Shown here piece after piece: positions 45,717-54,234 of a DNA stretch of 64,000 nucleotides. The DNA is from Burkholderia stabilis (lineage in GTDB: Bacteria; Pseudomonadota; Gammaproteobacteria; Burkholderiales; Burkholderiaceae). The translations under genes and the position numbers were made by a program. A model generated the notes under the pieces. That model was given only the letters and a program-made list of their open reading frames with translations. It did no database searches and was not told the DNA's origin. Positions within the stretch are counted from its first letter, which is position 1. Each line of letters begins with the position of its first letter. The stretch spans positions 868,001 to 932,000 of the forward strand of contig NZ_CP016443.1 in NCBI RefSeq assembly GCF_001742165.1, in the 5' to 3' direction.

Positions 45717-47372
45717 ATGAGAGCCAAACGTTTCAATTTCGCGCTGGCGCGCTCCGCACATGCGCGCATGCTCGTCGGCGTGCTGTCCGCCGCCGCCCTC
45801 CTGCCCCTGTCCGGCTGTGGTGGCGGAGGCGGCGGCGACGGCAGCAACCCGTCTTCCTCCAACAACGCCCCGGCGCCGACACCGGCCCCGTCCCCGTCCC
45901 CCAACCCCACGAACCCGCCCGCCTCGTCCGGCAGCAACGCGTGCGCGACGCAGCAGGCCGCCGTGCAGATGGCCGCGCAGACCGCGCCGGCCGAAGCGCC
46001 GGTCGATCACCTGATCGTCAAGCTGAAGACGCTGACCGCCGCACGGGCGATGGCAACCATCGACAACGGGACGCGGCTCGACGCGGTGATCCAGCGCTCG
46101 ATGACGCGCTGGACCGCACCGGTGGCCGGCAGCGCACGCGCCTATGCCAGCTCGGTTGCGCAAGCGCCGCTGAACGTGCAGGTCGAACGGACGATCTCGA
46201 ACGGCGCGGCCGTGCTGTCGCTCGGCCAGCGCATCGCGGCCACCGACGCGACCGCGCTCGCGCAGGCGTTCGCGGCCGATGCCGACGTCGACTACGCGGA
46301 ACCGGATCACCCGATGCAGATCCGCGACACGCCGAGCGACCCGCTGTACAGCCAGCAGTGGAACCTGTCCGACCCGACGGCCGGTATCGACCTGCCGCTC
46401 GCCTGGAACACCACCAAGGGTTCGCCGACCGTCGTCACGGCCGTGCTCGACACCGGCTACCGGCCGCATGCGGATCTCGTCGGCAACCTGACGCTGCAGG
46501 GCTACAGCTTCATCAGCAACGTCAACACCAGCAACAACGGCCTGACGCGCGGCCCGGATGCGAGCGATCCCGGCGACTGGGTCACGCAGCAGGAACTCGA
46601 CAATGCAAGCGGCCCGTACTATCACTGCGCGAGCGAACCGAGCAACAGCAGCTGGCACGGCACGCGCGTGATGGGCGTGATCGGCGCGACCGCCAACAAC
46701 GGCATCGGCGTCGCGGGCGTATCGTGGCTCGGCCGGATCCTGCCGGTGCGCGTACTCGGCAAGTGCGGCGGCGTGACGAGCGACATCGCCGACGGGATGC
46801 GCTGGGCAGCCGGCATCCCGGTAAACGGCGTGCCGAACAACCCCAACCCCGCGAAGGTCATCAACCTGAGCCTCGGCGGCGTCGGCGCATGCAGCACGAC
46901 GTTCCAGCAGGCGATCGACGACGTGACCGCGAAGGGCGTGACCGTCGTGGTCGCGGCCGGCAACGACGGTCTGTCGACCGGGCTCGACCAGCCCGCGAAC
47001 TGCCGCGGCGTGATCAGCGTCGGCGCGACCGACGCAACGGGCCGCCGCGCATCGTTCAGCAACTTCGGCGCCGATGTCACGCTGAGCGCGCCGGGCGTCA
47101 ACATCCTGTCGACGTCGAACACCGGCACGACGACGCCGGGCTCGGACACCTACGGCCTCGCGAACGGCACGAGCCTCGCGACGCCGCAGGTCACGGGCGT
47201 CGCCGCACTGATGCTCTCGGTGAACGGCAACCTCACCCCCGCGCAGATCCAGCAGAAGCTGCAAGGCGGCGCACGCACGACCAAGCTGGCGGCCGGCACG
47301 TCGTGCACCGCGATGCCGGCAGGCTCGGGCATCGTCGACGCGGGAGCCGCCGTCGCGGCCGCCAACCAGTAA
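45717..47372 (+). CDS. S8 (subtilisin-like) serine protease, lipoprotein-type
   Basis: A 551-residue secreted protease. The ATG at 45717 follows GAGGATCGAG; a frame extension to 45603 is unlikely. Signal peptide with lipobox (LLPLSGC), then a Gly/Ser/Pro linker to about residue 75. A propeptide-like region precedes the catalytic domain with the triad D245 (AVLDTGYRPHADL), H314 (SWHGTRVMG) and S486 (NGTSLATPQVTG). The oxyanion segment VVVAAGNDG is present. It probably degrades extracellular or surface proteins. It ends with a strong terminator. Confidence 0.93.
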   Translation: MRAKRFNFALARSAHARMLVGVLSAAALLPLSGCGGGGGGDGSNPSSSNNAPAPTPAPSPSPNPTNPPASSGSNACATQQAAVQMAAQTAPAEAPVDHLIVKLKTLTAARAMATIDNGTRLDAVIQRSMTRWTAPVAGSARAYASSVAQAPLNVQVERTISNGAAVLSLGQRIAATDATALAQAFAADADVDYAEPDHPMQIRDTPSDPLYSQQWNLSDPTAGIDLPLAWNTTKGSPTVVTAVLDTGYRPHADLVGNLTLQGYSFISNVNTSNNGLTRGPDASDPGDWVTQQELDNASGPYYHCASEPSNSSWHGTRVMGVIGATANNGIGVAGVSWLGRILPVRVLGKCGGVTSDIADGMRWAAGIPVNGVPNNPNPAKVINLSLGGVGACSTTFQQAIDDVTAKGVTVVVAAGNDGLSTGLDQPANCRGVISVGATDATGRRASFSNFGADVTLSAPGVNILSTSNTGTTTPGSDTYGLANGTSLATPQVTGVAALMLSVNGNLTPAQIQQKLQGGARTTKLAAGTSCTAMPAGSGIVDAGAAVAAANQ

Positions 47373-47393
47373 CCGGCGCCCTGCTTCGACACG

Positions 47394-47434
47394 GCCGCGC
47401 GCATGCCGACATGGCATGCGCGCGGCTCGTTTTT
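47394..47434 (+). terminator. Rho-independent terminator of the S8 protease gene
   Basis: A perfect 14-bp stem (GCCGCGCGCATGCC / GGCATGCGCGCGGC) with loop GACAT, followed by TCGTTTTT. It insulates the protease from the mgtA leader. Confidence 0.9.
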
Positions 47435-47479
47435 CGGCGCGCCGGCGCTCGCGTTACGGTCCACGCATCGGCCCGGTTA

Positions 47480-47538
47480 CGTTTCGCACGAAACGCCTGA
47501 CAAAAGGGTTGACGCTTCGCACGACGAGCCATTACCAT
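47480..47538 (+). promoter_or_regulatory. Putative mgtA promoter with upstream operator
   Basis: A dyad CGTTTCG-CA-CGAAACG (47480-47495) lies 13 bp before a -35-like TTGACG (47509-47514). A TACCAT -10-like hexamer (47533-47538) follows at 18-bp spacing. If used, transcription starts near 47545, giving a leader of about 540 nt before mgtA. The dyad position suits an activator. Confidence 0.5.
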
Positions 47539-47558
47539 CGGCCCCGTCTAATTACATG

Positions 47559-47621
47559 GAGTGTTCTGTGAACACCGATGCGAGTTGTAGTTGGTGCTCG
47601 ACCAACTTGACTGCTGCCTGA
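47559..47621 (+). CDS. Small leader ORF 1 (Cys/Ser-rich peptide) upstream of mgtA
   Basis: A 20-residue ORF (MECSVNTDASCSWCSTNLTA plus a final Ala) starting about 14 nt after the presumed transcription start. It contains three Cys codons and one Trp codon clustered in ten positions. It is followed by a 9-bp stem and then a T6 run. The peptide resembles no family I know; its place suggests a regulatory leader. A GTG five codons in is an alternative start. Confidence 0.4.
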   Translation, partial: ECSVNTDASCSWCSTNLTAA

Positions 47622-47647
47622 GGAAAACGCGCAGAGCCTCGTCTTCT

Positions 47648-47674
47648 GCCGCATCCCGGGAAGCAGGATGCGGC
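47648..47674 (+). promoter_or_regulatory. Leader hairpin A of mgtA
   Basis: A perfect 9-bp stem GCCGCATCC / GGATGCGGC with a 9-nt loop, 26 nt after the stop of leader ORF 1. It is followed by a second, imperfect structure and TTTTTT at 47711-47716, which could act as an attenuator within the leader. Confidence 0.55.
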
Positions 47675-47880
47675 GTCCTTCCGGCCTGACTGGCCAGATT
47701 CCCCGCCGAATTTTTTGAATGTGCCGAATGCACGCGACGCGTCGTCGCGCGCGTGCGTTCGTGTTGCGCGCAGCGCCAGCCGCGTGCATTCCCCGTTCGC
47801 GTGCCGTCCGGCCGCGCGCCTTCGTGCGTGCGCGGCCGCCGATCGCCCGTGCCGACTATCCGCTACCGACAGGAGTGCAG

Positions 47881-48039
47881 ATGAACTCAGACGACAGTAG
47901 TCGATTACCGCTCGCCGGTGCGACGCTGCGCATCGACCGTCCGACCGCACCCTGCGCGCCGGCGAGCGTTCCCGCCTTCACCGATCCACAGCCGATCGCG
48001 CCAGACGCGACGCGGCGGGGAGCGCTCGTGCGTCGATAA
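47881..48039 (+). CDS. Leader ORF 2 (acidic start, Pro-rich) upstream of mgtA
   Basis: A 52-residue ORF behind a good ribosome-binding site (CAGGAGTGCAG). It begins MNSDDSS and has eight prolines in the middle third (DRPTAPCAPASVPAFTDPQP). The MgtL leader of enterobacterial mgtA is also short and rich in acidic residues and proline, and its translation senses low Mg2+ or proline. Here the stop codon falls in the loop of an 11-bp hairpin just before mgtA, so translation could control that structure. There is no sequence homology to MgtL; the analogy is inferred. Confidence 0.55.
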   Translation: MNSDDSSRLPLAGATLRIDRPTAPCAPASVPAFTDPQPIAPDATRRGALVRR

Positions 48040-48059
48040 CGTCACGGTCGCTCCCCGCC
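48014..48059 (+). promoter_or_regulatory. Leader hairpin C, overlapping the end of ORF 2
   Basis: An 11-bp perfect stem, GGCGGGGAGCG (48014-48024) with CGCTCCCCGCC (48049-48059), loop of 24 nt containing the ORF 2 stop. It ends 15 nt before the AAGGAG of mgtA. A ribosome finishing ORF 2 would melt its left arm. Confidence 0.6.
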
Positions 48060-48086
48060 CGCCGCCCCGTGCGCAAGGAGCGACTC

Positions 48087-50849
48087 ATGACACAACGAAA
48101 TACATCGCAAAAGAAACAGCGCGGCTTCATCAACGCCGGCGCCAGCCAGCAGAACGAACCGCGCATCATGCGCGCCGCGCAGGAAGCGGCCCGCCCGCTC
48201 GAAGACACGCTGAAGACACTGCACTCCAGCACGCGCGGCCTCACCTACGACCAGGCCGCCGACCGCCTGCAGCACTACGGCCCGAACGAAATCGCGCACG
48301 ACAAGCCGCCGCACTGGACCCGCCAGCTGCTGCTGTCGTTCCACAACCCGTTCGTCTACGTGCTGCTGGTGCTGGCCGCCATCAGCTTCTTCACCGACGT
48401 CTACTTCGCGGCGCCCGACGATCGCGACTATGTCGGCATGACGATCCTGCTGACGATGGTCACGATCAGCGCGCTGCTGCGCTTCGTGCAGGAATTCCGT
48501 TCGCTACGCGCGGCCGAAAAACTCAAGGCGATGGTCCGCACGACGGCCACCGTGCAACGCGCGGTGACCGACACGGCCGAACCCTCGCGCCGCGAAGTGC
48601 CGATGCGCGACGTCGTGGCCGGCGACATCGTGCACCTGTCGGCCGGCGACATGATCCCCGCCGACGTGCGCCTGATCGCGTCGCGCGACCTGTTCATCAG
48701 CCAGGCCGTGCTGACCGGTGAGGCGCTGCCCGTCGAGAAGTACGACACGCTCGGGGCGGTGGCCGGCAAATCCGCGAACACGCGCGCGGCCAGCGCGGCG
48801 AACGATGCTTCCGCATCGCTGCTTGATCTCGAGAACGTGTGCTTCATGGGCACCAACGTCGTCAGCGGCACGGCGACGGCCGTGGTCGTCGCGACCGGCG
48901 AAGACACGTACTTCGGTTCGCTCGCACGCAACGTCGTGAGCCACAAGCGCATCGAGACGAGCTTCGACCGCGGCGTCGCGAGCGTGAGCTGGCTGCTGAT
49001 CAAGTTCATGTTCGTGATGGTGCCGATCGTGTTCATGATCAACGGGCTGACCAAGGGCGACTGGCTGAGCGCGCTCACGTTCGCGCTCGCGGTGGCCGTG
49101 GGTCTCACGCCCGAGATGCTGCCGATGATCGTCAGCGCGAACCTCGCACGCGGCGCGATCGCGATGGCGCGCCGCAAGGTCGTCGTCAAGCGGCTGAACT
49201 CGGTGCAGAACTTCGGCGCGATGGACGTGCTGTGTACCGACAAGACCGGCACGCTCACGCAGGACAAGATCATCCTCGAACACCACCTCGACCTGTCCGG
49301 TCACAAAAACGAGGAAATCCTGCGGCTCGGCTGGCTGAACAGCTTCCACCAGAGCGGCCAGAAGAACCTGATCGACATCGCGGTCGTCGCGCGCGCCGAC
49401 GAGATCGGCGAACGCGTGAAACCGCAGGGCTACAAGAAGATCGACGAACTGCCGTTCGATTTCGTGCGGCGCCGCCTGTCGGTCGTCGTCGAGGATACGC
49501 GCGGCACGCACCTGCTGGTCTGCAAGGGCGCGGTCGAGGAAATGCTGGCCGTCTCCACGCACGTGCAGGATGAAGACGGCGTGCGCCCGCTCGACTTCGT
49601 CGCGCGCAAGCGGCTGCTCGAACAGGCCAACGCGTACAACGAGGACGGCTTCCGCGTGCTCGTGCTCGCGACGCGCACGATCCCGCGCGGCGAAGAACGC
49701 GAGCAGTACCGCACCACCGACGAACGCGATCTCGTCGTGCGCGGCTTCCTCACCTTCCTCGATCCGCCGAAGGAATCGGCCGCGCCGGCGCTCGCCGCGC
49801 TGCGCGAAAACGGCGTCGCGGTGAAGGTGCTGACGGGCGACAACCCGATCGTCACGATGAAGGTGTGCCGCCAGGTCGGCCTCGAACCCGGCAAGCCGAT
49901 CCTCGGCGCGGAAATCGAAGCGCTCGACGATGCGACGCTCGCGCAGGTGGTCGAACGCACGACCGTGTTCGCGAAGCTCACGCCGCTGCAGAAGGCGCGC
50001 ATCGTGAAGGCGCTGCAGGCGAACGGCCACACGGTCGGCTTCCTCGGCGACGGCATCAACGATGCGCCCGCGCTGCGCGACGCCGACGTCGGCATCTCGG
50101 TCGACAGCGGCGCCGACATCGCGAAGGAAACCGCCGACATCATCCTGCTCGAAAAGAGCCTGATGGTGCTCGAGGAAGGCGTGATCAAGGGCCGTGAGAC
50201 GTTCGGCAACATCCTCAAGTACCTGAACATGACCGCGAGCTCGAACTTCGGCAACGTGTTCTCGGTGCTCGTCGCCAGCGCGTTCCTGCCGTGGGAGCCC
50301 ATGCTTGCGACACAGCTGCTCGTGCTGAACCTGATCTACGACACGTCGCAGATGCTGCTGCCGTGGGACAAGATGGACCCCGAGTTCCTGAAGAAGCCGC
50401 GCAAGTGGGAAGCCGGCAACATCAGCCGCTTCATGCTGTGGGTCGGGCCGACGTCGTCGGTGTTCGACATCACGACCTACGTGCTGATGTGGACCGTGTT
50501 CGGCGCAGGCGCGATGTACCACCTGCACGGCGGTACGGGCGGCCAGATCGTGATGAACTCGGGCTGGTTCATCGAGAGCCTCGTGTCGCAAACGCTCGTC
50601 GTGCACCTGCTGCGCACGCAGAAGATCCCGTTCCTGCAGAGCACGGCCTCGCTGCCGGTGCTGCTGTCGACGTTCACCGCGATCGCGATCGGCTGCTGGC
50701 TGCCGTTCTCGCCGTTCGCCGACGCGATCGGCTTCATGCACCTGCCGGGCACCTACTGGCTGTGGCTCGCGGCGACGATGGTTGGCTACATCCTGCTCGC
50801 GCAGATCGTCAAGACGATCTACGTGCGCCGCTACAAGCAGTGGTTCTGA
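48087..50849 (+). CDS. mgtA: Magnesium-transporting P-type ATPase (P3B, MgtA)
   Basis: A 920-residue inner-membrane pump. The ATG at 48087 has AAGGAG at 48075-48080. Motifs: phosphorylation site CTDKTGTLTQDK (D385), actuator loop VLTGEALPVEK, hinge GDGINDAPALRDADVGISVD, and the MgtA-type membrane segment VGLTPEMLPMIVSANLARG. It imports Mg2+ under limitation. The ~540-nt leader with two small ORFs and three hairpins suggests post-initiation control, as in Salmonella mgtA. Confidence 0.95.
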   Translation: MTQRNTSQKKQRGFINAGASQQNEPRIMRAAQEAARPLEDTLKTLHSSTRGLTYDQAADRLQHYGPNEIAHDKPPHWTRQLLLSFHNPFVYVLLVLAAISFFTDVYFAAPDDRDYVGMTILLTMVTISALLRFVQEFRSLRAAEKLKAMVRTTATVQRAVTDTAEPSRREVPMRDVVAGDIVHLSAGDMIPADVRLIASRDLFISQAVLTGEALPVEKYDTLGAVAGKSANTRAASAANDASASLLDLENVCFMGTNVVSGTATAVVVATGEDTYFGSLARNVVSHKRIETSFDRGVASVSWLLIKFMFVMVPIVFMINGLTKGDWLSALTFALAVAVGLTPEMLPMIVSANLARGAIAMARRKVVVKRLNSVQNFGAMDVLCTDKTGTLTQDKIILEHHLDLSGHKNEEILRLGWLNSFHQSGQKNLIDIAVVARADEIGERVKPQGYKKIDELPFDFVRRRLSVVVEDTRGTHLLVCKGAVEEMLAVSTHVQDEDGVRPLDFVARKRLLEQANAYNEDGFRVLVLATRTIPRGEEREQYRTTDERDLVVRGFLTFLDPPKESAAPALAALRENGVAVKVLTGDNPIVTMKVCRQVGLEPGKPILGAEIEALDDATLAQVVERTTVFAKLTPLQKARIVKALQANGHTVGFLGDGINDAPALRDADVGISVDSGADIAKETADIILLEKSLMVLEEGVIKGRETFGNILKYLNMTASSNFGNVFSVLVASAFLPWEPMLATQLLVLNLIYDTSQMLLPWDKMDPEFLKKPRKWEAGNISRFMLWVGPTSSVFDITTYVLMWTVFGAGAMYHLHGGTGGQIVMNSGWFIESLVSQTLVVHLLRTQKIPFLQSTASLPVLLSTFTAIAIGCWLPFSPFADAIGFMHLPGTYWLWLAATMVGYILLAQIVKTIYVRRYKQWF

Positions 50850-50919
50850 TGTCCGTCGGCCCGCGCGACGTGCGCGGGCGGAACGTCCGGCTCTGCCGAT
50901 ATTCGGTGAGGGCCGTGAC

Positions 50920-50943
50920 GGCGCCGTGGTAATGCACGGCGCC
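50920..50943 (+). other. Hairpin downstream of mgtA
   Basis: A perfect 9-bp stem GGCGCCGTG / CACGGCGCC with a 6-nt loop, between the mgtA stop and its terminator. It may stabilise the mRNA 3' end. Confidence 0.45.
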
Positions 50944-50965
50944 CCGCATGAACCGGAGCAATACG

Positions 50966-50991
50966 ACGGGCCGCATCAGCGGCCCGTTTTT
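50966..50991 (+). terminator. Rho-independent terminator of mgtA
   Basis: Stem ACGGGCCGC / GCGGCCCGT with loop ATCA, followed by TTTTTCTTT. It ends right at the stop of the convergent small regulator gene. Confidence 0.88.
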
Positions 50992-50994
50992 CTT

Positions 50995-51279
50995 TCACCC
51001 GGCGTCGTTCGCGCCGAACAGTTGCGCACACACGGCTCGCCCTTCTTCGGTCAGCGCGGCGCTGCCGGTGCCGTCCTCGTTCAGCGTCGTCGTGCTGAGG
51101 CCCGCGCCGTCGAGCTGCGTCAGCACGCGGCGCAGCGTGCTCATCGGCAACTGCGTGCGTTTCGCGATCTTCGGCAGCGACCAGGTCTTGCCGGCCGGAT
51201 CGCTCGCAGCCTCGTTCAGCGTCGCGAGTGTCGCAACGAGTGCGGGATCGAGCGGGGATTCGTCGGATTCTGAAGTCAT
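50995..51279 (-). CDS. Small winged-helix DNA-binding protein
   Basis: A 94-residue protein from ATG 51279. It has one helix-turn-helix/wing unit: WSLPKIAKRTQLPMSTLRRV, LTQLDGAGLSTTTLNEDGTG, then an ALTEEGRAVCAQLFG helix. This resembles single-domain MarR/IclR-type regulators (the N-terminal half only). It is convergent with mgtA and lies 66 bp downstream of a LysR gene on the same strand. Target unknown; control of mgtA is possible but nothing shows it. Confidence 0.75.
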   Translation of the reverse strand: MTSESDESPLDPALVATLATLNEAASDPAGKTWSLPKIAKRTQLPMSTLRRVLTQLDGAGLSTTTLNEDGTGSAALTEEGRAVCAQLFGANDAG

Positions 51280-51345
51280 CGTTCGGGTACGTGAGCCGGC
51301 GCCGGACCGGCATTCAGGATGCAATCGCGAACACTATACGCCCGG

Positions 51346-52221
51346 TCACGCACCCTTGATCGCCGCACGCATGAACGACACGAAATGCGTCGTGACGGGA
51401 TCGTCTCGATCCGACAGCCATGCGAGCCCCACGCGCCACTTCGCATCCTTGCCGTCGAGCGGCAGCACCGTCGCGTCGCGCAGCAGGTACTGCGCACGCG
51501 ACGGGATGAATGCGACGCCGACGCCGGCCGCAACCGACGTCAGCACCGACTGCACATCCTCCGCCTGTTGCGTCACGTGCGGCACGAAGCGGCGCTCGAC
51601 GCACCAGCGGTCGATCTGCGCGGCCAGCCCCGGGCCGCGCGCGCGTTGCAGCGCGATGAAGCCGATCTCGTTGAGCACGTCGAGGTCGGCCGGCACGCGC
51701 TTGAAGCCGAGATGCGGCGGCACCGCGAGCGCGAGCCCTTCGTCGATCACCTTGAACGACGACAGCCCGTCGTCGGACGGCAGGCGCAGGAAACCGGCGT
51801 CGAGCTTGCCCGCGCGCAGCCGGCGCGTCCGCTCGGACGACGACAGGTCGCTCAGCGTGACGGCAATGCCCGGATTGCGGCGGCGAAATTCCGCGACGAG
51901 CTTCGGCACGAGCGTCAGCACCGACAGGCAGATGCCGAGCCGCAGATGGCCGCGCTGCCCGCTGGTCGCCTCCCGCGCACGCGCGAGGATCTCGTCGGCA
52001 TCGCGCACGAGCGCCTGCGCGTCGGGCAGGAAGCGCTCGCCGAACGGCGTCAGCTCCGCGCCGTGCCGCCCGCGCTCGAACAGCTTGCCGCCGAGGCTCG
52101 CCTCGAGCGCGCCGATCTGCTTGCTCAGTGCCGGCTGGCTCATGTGCAGCGCATCGGCCGCGCGGCTGAAATGACACAGCTCGGTGACAGTCAGGAACGT
52201 TCGCAGCAGTTTCAGTTCCAT
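51346..52221 (-). CDS. LysR-family transcriptional regulator
   Basis: A 291-residue LysR protein (MELKLLRTFLTVTELCHFSR, then AADALHMSQPALSKQIGALE), of the CatR/BenM/CbnR-like group whose effectors are often aromatic. The sensor domain contains LGICLSVLTLVPKLVAEFRR and SVAAGVGVAFIPSRAQYLL. The upstream region has two GATCGAA repeats near 52235-52265. No catabolic genes sit beside it here. Confidence 0.9.
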   Translation of the reverse strand: MELKLLRTFLTVTELCHFSRAADALHMSQPALSKQIGALEASLGGKLFERGRHGAELTPFGERFLPDAQALVRDADEILARAREATSGQRGHLRLGICLSVLTLVPKLVAEFRRRNPGIAVTLSDLSSSERTRRLRAGKLDAGFLRLPSDDGLSSFKVIDEGLALAVPPHLGFKRVPADLDVLNEIGFIALQRARGPGLAAQIDRWCVERRFVPHVTQQAEDVQSVLTSVAAGVGVAFIPSRAQYLLRDATVLPLDGKDAKWRVGLAWLSDRDDPVTTHFVSFMRAAIKGA

Positions 52222-52272
52222 TCTTCAAAAGAATCATATCGATCGAAACATTCATTTTACTGATCGAATGCA

Positions 52273-52551
52273 ATGACGTTCAATACGGACATGCCCTTCC
52301 CGGAATTCACTGTCATGTCTCCAGATCATGCGGCCGAGTGCGTCGCCGACCCGTCTTGCGATGCAGCGGTCGCGAACGAACCTGCCGCCGCGGTCGATGC
52401 GCGCGCACCGAAACGTCGCATCGAACGCACCGACGGACGCAGCCGCCGCTTTCGTTTCGGCGATGCGATCGAAGACGCGCCGCCGCGCGCCATGACGGGT
52501 TCGATCGCCATCAGTTTCGCGGTCGTGTCGCGGCGGAACTGGCCGCGCTGA
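52273..52551 (+). CDS. Possible small protein, divergent from lysR
   Basis: A 92-residue ORF (MTFNTDMPFPEFTVMSPDHA at the start; Arg-rich middle; ends SFAVVSRRNWPR). Codon third positions are GC-rich as in real genes here, but no ribosome-binding site is clear and no family is recognised. Later starts at 52291 or 52315 are possible. It occupies the gap between lysR and the endopeptidase. Confidence 0.4.
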   Translation: MTFNTDMPFPEFTVMSPDHAAECVADPSCDAAVANEPAAAVDARAPKRRIERTDGRSRRFRFGDAIEDAPPRAMTGSIAISFAVVSRRNWPR

Positions 52552-52806
52552 ACGGCGGCGCCGGACAGCGACGCGGAACCCGCGCTGTCTCGAGGCATAG
52601 CGGCCCGGAACGGCACGCCTTGACGGTTCTCACCGCGCGTGCATCACTGATCGACAGCACAAGAACGACCGGAATCCCTCCGCATCACGCGTCATTGCAT
52701 TCGCTTCGATCGTCATCGTCGCGCGATCGACCTTATAATTTCCCGCACCCGCTGACCGACCATGGATTCCGCGCAGCCGCATCGCGCGTGAAAAGGAGAC
52801 TTTCGC

Positions 52807-53883
52807 TTGACCGGCCTCATCGCGCGCCTGACCCGCACCCGGACCACCCTGATCCTCGCTCTCTCGTTCCTGCTGCTCGCGTTCGCCGCGAACGCGTCCG
52901 CGCAGCGCACGCAGCCGCATCGCACGCCCCATGCGCAGACGAAGGCCGTCAAGAAGAAGCCGGCACACCGCAACAGCAAGGCCGTCAAGCACCGCCGCCC
53001 GCGCGCGAAGCATCATGCCGTCAAGCGTCACGCGGCGCCGGCCCCGCAGCAGCGCCGCGCGAAGCGCACGACCGCCGTACGCCCGCGCCCGGCGCCCGCC
53101 AGGCCGCGCCTGATGGCCAGCTGCGGCTACAGCCCGCGCGCGGTCAGGTCGCTGCATTCACGCGCGGCCTACGTGCTCGACGTCGATTCCGGCACGCCGC
53201 TGCTGGCGCGCAACGCGCGCACCGTGCGGCCGATCGCGTCGATCTCGAAGCTGATGACGGCCGTCGTCGCGCGTGACGCCGACCGTCCGCTGAACGGCGT
53301 GCTGCGCGTCACCGCGCACGACCGGGACACGATCAAGTTCACCGGCTCGCGCTTGCAGGTCGGCTCGGAGCTGTCGCGCCGCGACATGTTCCATATCGCG
53401 CTGATGTCGTCGGAAAACCGCGCGGCCGCCGCGTTGAGCCGCGACTATCCGGGCGGGCGCGCGGCTTTCGTCAAGGCGATGAACCGCGAAGCGCGGCGGC
53501 TCGGCATGCGCCACACGCATTTCCGGGAGCCGACCGGCCTGTCGCCGCACAACGTGTCGACGGCCGAGGATCTTGCACGGCTCGTCGGCGCGGCAGCGCA
53601 GGACCCGCTGATCCGTTACTTCTCGACGGATACGTCGACCACCGTGCGTCCCGGCGACGGCGAGCTGCTGTACGTGAACTCCGACCCGCTGGTTCGCTAC
53701 CGCCGCCTGCCGATCCGGCTGCAGAAAACCGGCTTCATCAACGAATCGGGGCACGGCGTCGTGATGCGCATGCGCGTGAAGGGCCGCCGTGAAACGGTGG
53801 TGCTGCTCGGCGCACCGACGCGCGCCGGCGTCTCGAGCGATGCACTCAAAATCCATCGCTGGCTGACCTGCTCGATCCAGTAA
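52807..53883 (+). CDS. pbpG: D-alanyl-D-alanine endopeptidase/carboxypeptidase (PBP7-like, S11)
   Basis: A 358-residue periplasmic enzyme starting at TTG 52807 behind AAAAGGAGA. Signal peptide ILALSFLLLAFAANASAQ. Residues ~33-100 are an unusual Lys/Arg/His/Ala/Pro-rich linker. The S11 domain follows with SISK (S145, K148), SEN (S202, N204) and KTG (K307). PBP7-type enzymes cut DD-crosslinks in peptidoglycan. The gene stands between the small ORF 52273 and a small conserved-looking ORF at 53928. Confidence 0.92.
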   Translation: MTGLIARLTRTRTTLILALSFLLLAFAANASAQRTQPHRTPHAQTKAVKKKPAHRNSKAVKHRRPRAKHHAVKRHAAPAPQQRRAKRTTAVRPRPAPARPRLMASCGYSPRAVRSLHSRAAYVLDVDSGTPLLARNARTVRPIASISKLMTAVVARDADRPLNGVLRVTAHDRDTIKFTGSRLQVGSELSRRDMFHIALMSSENRAAAALSRDYPGGRAAFVKAMNREARRLGMRHTHFREPTGLSPHNVSTAEDLARLVGAAAQDPLIRYFSTDTSTTVRPGDGELLYVNSDPLVRYRRLPIRLQKTGFINESGHGVVMRMRVKGRRETVVLLGAPTRAGVSSDALKIHRWLTCSIQ

Positions 53884-53927
53884 GCCCACGCAGGCGGCCG
53901 GCGCATTCACGCCAGGGGAGTAATGCG

Positions 53928-54161
53928 ATGCAGGACGAATACCGCTTCAACGCATTCGGACAGCTGCTCGCCGTCGTGCGCAAGAACGGCCGCTGGGCCG
54001 TGTTCGATCTGGGCACCGAAGGCAAGCGGCGCCCCGCCAACCTGCAGATTCCGTCCGCGCTCGCCGCGGACGAACTCGCGCAATATCTCGGCGACCTGCT
54101 GCACGAGAACGCCACCCCGAAATACAACGAAGTCGTAGCAGTCGCGCCCCGCCGCGCATAA
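53928..54161 (+). CDS. Small conserved-type protein of unknown function
   Basis: A 77-residue protein from ATG 53928 behind GGGGAG. It begins MQDEYRFNAFGQLLAVVRKN and continues GRWAVFDLGTEGKRRPANLQ and IPSALAADELAQYLGDLLHE. The pattern (aromatic-rich beta part, then one amphipathic helix) resembles short conserved hypothetical proteins of Proteobacteria, perhaps the DUF7661 type; I am not certain. It is probably co-transcribed with the endopeptidase (45-bp gap). Confidence 0.7.
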   Translation: MQDEYRFNAFGQLLAVVRKNGRWAVFDLGTEGKRRPANLQIPSALAADELAQYLGDLLHENATPKYNEVVAVAPRRA

Positions 54162-54199
54162 CCGCGCGCCGGCCGGCGCCACGATTCGGCGGCCAATTC

Positions 54200-54227
54200 G
54201 ACAGTTAAACTTGCAAGTTTAACTGTC
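54200..54227. promoter_or_regulatory. 28-bp perfect palindrome, putative MarR operator
   Basis: Half-site GACAGTTAAACTTG followed by its exact reverse complement, ending 7 bp before the marR start. It is AT-rich in a GC-rich region. Almost certainly the operator for the MarR protein that follows; binding is inferred. Confidence 0.78.
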
Positions 54228-54234
54228 ATATCCT

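Noticed and set aside
47719..47880. Longer version of mgtA leader ORF 2
   Set aside because: The added residues are Arg/Ala-rich and lack a ribosome-binding site, whereas ATG 47881 has AGGAG at good spacing.
53158..53910. 250-codon antisense ORF over the endopeptidase
   Set aside because: Shadow of the S11 domain, which has all three active-site motifs in the sense frame.
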